The translations under genes were made by a program, and so were the position numbers. A stretch of DNA of 64,000 nt, taken from contig NZ_LT906483.1 in NCBI RefSeq assembly GCF_900187065.1, positions 992,001 to 1,056,000 of the forward strand. The letters are read 5' to 3'. Below the pieces are notes generated by a model. That model searched no databases and was not told the DNA's origin. It worked only from the letters and a program-made list of their open reading frames with translations. The DNA is from Mycolicibacterium thermoresistibile. GTDB taxonomy: Bacteria; Actinomycetota; Actinomycetes; Mycobacteriales; Mycobacteriaceae. Positions 62,214 to 64,000 of the stretch are shown here, piece after piece; position 1 is the stretch's first letter, and every line of letters starts with the position of its first letter.

Positions 62214-62858
62214 ATGAGCCAGCCTGGTGCCGGGGGTCCGGCCACCTCGGAGGGCCGGCGTGAGCGCGAAGGTCGGCGTCGCGACGATCGCCGGGGCCGC
62301 GATGGCGGTGACAAGAGCAACTACCTCGAGCGCGTCGTATCGATCAACCGCGTCTCCAAGGTCGTCAAGGGTGGTCGCCGGTTCAGCTTCACCGCGCTGG
62401 TGATCGTCGGTGACGGCAACGGCATGGTCGGTGTCGGCTACGGCAAGGCCAAGGAGGTCCCGGCCGCGATCGCCAAGGGGGTGGAGGAAGCCCGCAAGAA
62501 CTTCTTCCGGGTCCCGCTGATCGGCGGCACCATCACCCATCCGGTGCAGGGCGAGAAGGCCGCCGGTGTGGTCATGTTGCGTCCGGCCAGCGCCGGTACC
62601 GGTGTGATCGCCGGCGGAGCGGTGCGTGCCGTGCTGGAGTGCGCCGGCGTGCGCGACATCCTGGCCAAGTCGCTGGGCAGCGACAACGCGATCAACGTGG
62701 TGCACGCCACCGTTGCCGCGCTGAAGATGCTGCAGCGGCCCGAGGAAGTGGCGGCCCGCCGCGGCCTGCCCATCGAGGACGTCGCGCCGGCCCGCATGCT
62801 GCAGGCCCGGCGTGAGAGCGAGGCGCTGGCGGCATCCGCGGCGCGTGAGGGGTCGTAA
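62214..62858 (+). CDS. rpsE: 30S ribosomal protein S5
   Basis: 214-aa S5 (uS5), at the mRNA entry and decoding-fidelity region. Core from about residue 38 ([35 protein letters not shown]) with [12 protein letters not shown] and [14 protein letters not shown]. The N-terminal 35 residues are Gly/Arg/Asp-rich and the C-terminus is extended. ATG 62214 follows GGAAGGA; an in-frame ATG at 62184 would add ten residues. Confidence 0.96.
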   Translation: MSQPGAGGPATSEGRREREGRRRDDRRGRDGGDKSNYLERVVSINRVSKVVKGGRRFSFTALVIVGDGNGMVGVGYGKAKEVPAAIAKGVEEARKNFFRVPLIGGTITHPVQGEKAAGVVMLRPASAGTGVIAGGAVRAVLECAGVRDILAKSLGSDNAINVVHATVAALKMLQRPEEVAARRGLPIEDVAPARMLQARRESEALAASAAREGS

Positions 62859-62861
62859 ACC

Positions 62862-63041
62862 ATGGCGCAACTGAAGATCACCCAGGTGCGCAGCACCATC
62901 GGCGCGCGCTGGAAGCAGCGGGAGTCGCTGCGCACGCTCGGCTTGCGGAAGATCCGTCAGTCGGTCGTGCGGGAGGACACCCCGCAGACCCGTGGACTGA
63001 TCAAGGCCGTGCACCATCTCGTCACGGTTGAAGAGGTTTAG
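62862..63041 (+). CDS. rpmD: 50S ribosomal protein L30
   Basis: 59-aa L30 (uL30): [19 protein letters not shown], then [23 protein letters not shown] 62862 is 3 bp after the rpsE stop; stop TAG 63039-63041, 3 bp before rplO. Normal length; conserved position between rpsE and rplO. Confidence 0.96.
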   Translation: MAQLKITQVRSTIGARWKQRESLRTLGLRKIRQSVVREDTPQTRGLIKAVHHLVTVEEV

Positions 63042-63044
63042 GCG

Positions 63045-63491
63045 ATGACCATCAAACTGCATGACCTGCGCCCCGCGGCCGGGTCGAAGACCAGCAAGAC
63101 CCGGGTGGGTCGCGGTGACGGTTCGGGCCGCGGCAAGACCGCGGGTCGCGGCACCAAGGGCACCAAGGCCCGCAAGAACGTCCCGGTGACGTTCGAGGGC
63201 GGCCAGATGCCGATCCACATGCGGCTGCCCAAGCTGCGTGGTTTCCGCAACCGGTTCCGCACCGAGTACGCGGTCGTCAACGTCGGGGACATCAACCGGC
63301 TGTTCCCCGAGGGCGGTCAGGTCGGCATCGACGAACTGGTGGCCAAGGGTGCGGTGCGCAAGAACACCTTGGTGAAGGTGCTCGGTGACGGGAAGCTGAC
63401 CGTCAAGGTCGACGTCACCGCGCACAAGTTCAGCGGTAGTGCCCGCGAGAAGATCACCGCCGCCGGCGGTTCGGCGACCGAACTCTCCTGA
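63045..63491 (+). CDS. rplO: 50S ribosomal protein L15
   Basis: 148-aa L15 (uL15), a late-assembly 50S protein. [35 protein letters not shown] and GFEGGQMP-like [20 protein letters not shown] are diagnostic. Last gene of this unit; a hairpin follows 24 bp after the stop. secY is not immediately downstream, as also in other mycobacteria. Confidence 0.97.
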   Translation: MTIKLHDLRPAAGSKTSKTRVGRGDGSGRGKTAGRGTKGTKARKNVPVTFEGGQMPIHMRLPKLRGFRNRFRTEYAVVNVGDINRLFPEGGQVGIDELVAKGAVRKNTLVKVLGDGKLTVKVDVTAHKFSGSAREKITAAGGSATELS

Positions 63492-63515
63492 GGCCGACGA
63501 CAGAACTGATACGAG

Positions 63516-63545
63516 GGCCCCGATACGCAACAGCGTGTCGGGGCC
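63516..63545 (+). terminator. Terminator after rplO
   Basis: GGCCCCGATACGC - AACA - GCGTGTCGGGGCC, a 13-bp stem with one mismatch, followed by TTCGTCGTCTG rather than a T run. It lies between rplO and a convergent gene and could serve both strands. Confidence 0.7.
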
Positions 63546-63668
63546 TTCGTCGTCTGTAGGCGTCGTCGTGATCACCGGCGCTCAGATAGCGCTGCGGGTG
63601 GTGGGAGTCATTGACCAGGCCCGGTGTCCAACGCCGGTGGAGGCGCGCTCCTGCAATAACCGGTTCGG

Positions 63669-63866
63669 TCAGTACTCTTTTCGTTCGGGATGGTCTGGAC
63701 CGCGTAGCGGTGGTGGGGGGCTGGCTGGCCGCATGTCGGATGTCCAACTTGGATTGATGAGGGGATCGGCACGGCCGTCGCGAATGCGTGTGAAATACCA
63801 CCTGGAACCGATGATGAACAGGGACATGAGTGCTACACAAGCGATGGCAGCCAGTATCTCGATCAT
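63669..63866 (-). CDS. Small single-span membrane protein
   Basis: 65-aa protein with one N-terminal membrane helix (LAAIACVALMSLFIIG) followed by a polar, Pro-rich tail. ATG 63866 overlaps the stop of the upstream partial gene by 4 bp (ATGA), which supports that it is translated. Function unknown. Confidence 0.55.
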   Translation of the reverse strand: MIEILAAIACVALMSLFIIGSRWYFTRIRDGRADPLINPSWTSDMRPASPPPPLRGPDHPERKEY

Positions 63867-64000
63867 GACATCCCAGGGCTTGCGGTCAGGAGTTCGTCGA
63901 CGGTACGACTGTGTGAGTCATGGTATTCGCGGTACGCCTGCATGAACTTTCGTTCACTCGCTAACGTCTGACTCTCCTCCGCTCCAGGCGCCGGGGGGAC
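63863..64000 (-). CDS. C-terminal fragment of an uncharacterised protein (runs off right edge)
   Basis: The last 45 codons of a gene entering from the right edge (ending ...EYHDSHSRTVDELLTASPGMS). No stop in frame back to the window end. It overlaps the small membrane protein by 4 bp, indicating an operon. Too short to identify. Confidence 0.5.
   Translation of the reverse strand, partial: VPPAPGAEESQTLASERKFMQAYREYHDSHSRTVDELLTASPGMS

Overview
The window is high-GC actinobacterial DNA from a fast-growing Mycobacterium-type organism (Mycolicibacterium is most likely). The evidence is the ribosomal S10 gene cluster split after rpsQ by an arylsulfatase/FGE pair as in M. tuberculosis (Rv0711-Rv0712), a complete yrbE-mce operon with mce-associated genes, and Ksh/KstD/Hsa-type steroid catabolism proteins. 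I see no tRNA, rRNA, transposase, integrase or CRISPR array.

Layout. 1-6.66 kb: a DHA2 efflux pump (cut by the left edge) divergent from its TetR regulator, two tandem paralogous cytochrome P450s, and a type-B carboxylesterase lipoprotein. 6.7-12.6 kb: promoter, leader, and rpsJ-rplC-rplD-rplW-rplB-rpsS-rplV-rpsC-rplP-rpmC-rpsQ, closed by a strong terminator. 12.6-53.9 kb: a 41-kb catabolic region placed between rpsQ and atsA. It holds a TetR/DUF2306 pair with tandem palindromic operators, an SDR, an 8-gene yrbEA-yrbEB-mceA-F operon flanked by two related small secreted proteins, and two mce-associated membrane proteins. These are followed by a steroid-type set: thioesterase, three KstD-family flavoproteins, KshA, a small four-cysteine protein, SDRs, an unknown 360-aa protein, HSL-type hydrolases, a SnoaL-like protein, an acyl-CoA synthetase, two Baeyer-Villiger-type monooxygenases, Dabb-like proteins, an OYE-type flavoprotein, an IclR regulator, and HsaC, HsaA, KshB and HsaD homologues. 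54.0-58.8 kb: atsA, its formylglycine-generating enzyme, and a KasA-length ketoacyl synthase that lacks two catalytic residues. 58.8-63.5 kb: rplN-rplX-rplE-rpsZ, then rpsH-rplF-rplR-rpsE-rpmD-rplO from a separate promoter, then a terminator. At the right edge are two small convergent genes, one partial.

How it works together (inference). The Mce transporter would import a sterol or steroid. KstD-type dehydrogenases, KshAB (9alpha-hydroxylation), HsaA (3-hydroxylation of the seco-steroid), HsaC (meta-cleavage) and HsaD (hydrolysis) would open rings A/B, while the BVMOs, esterases, SDRs, FadD-like ligase and thioesterase could process side chains. HsaB and HsaEFG are not in the window and would have to be supplied elsewhere. 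The genes look like a second, diverged copy of the canonical cholesterol-ring pathway, so the natural substrate may not be cholesterol.

The three ribosomal transcription units (rpsJ, rplN, rpsH) start from promoters with the same -35 region and the same sequence at a fixed distance after the -10, suggesting co-regulation of the split operon.
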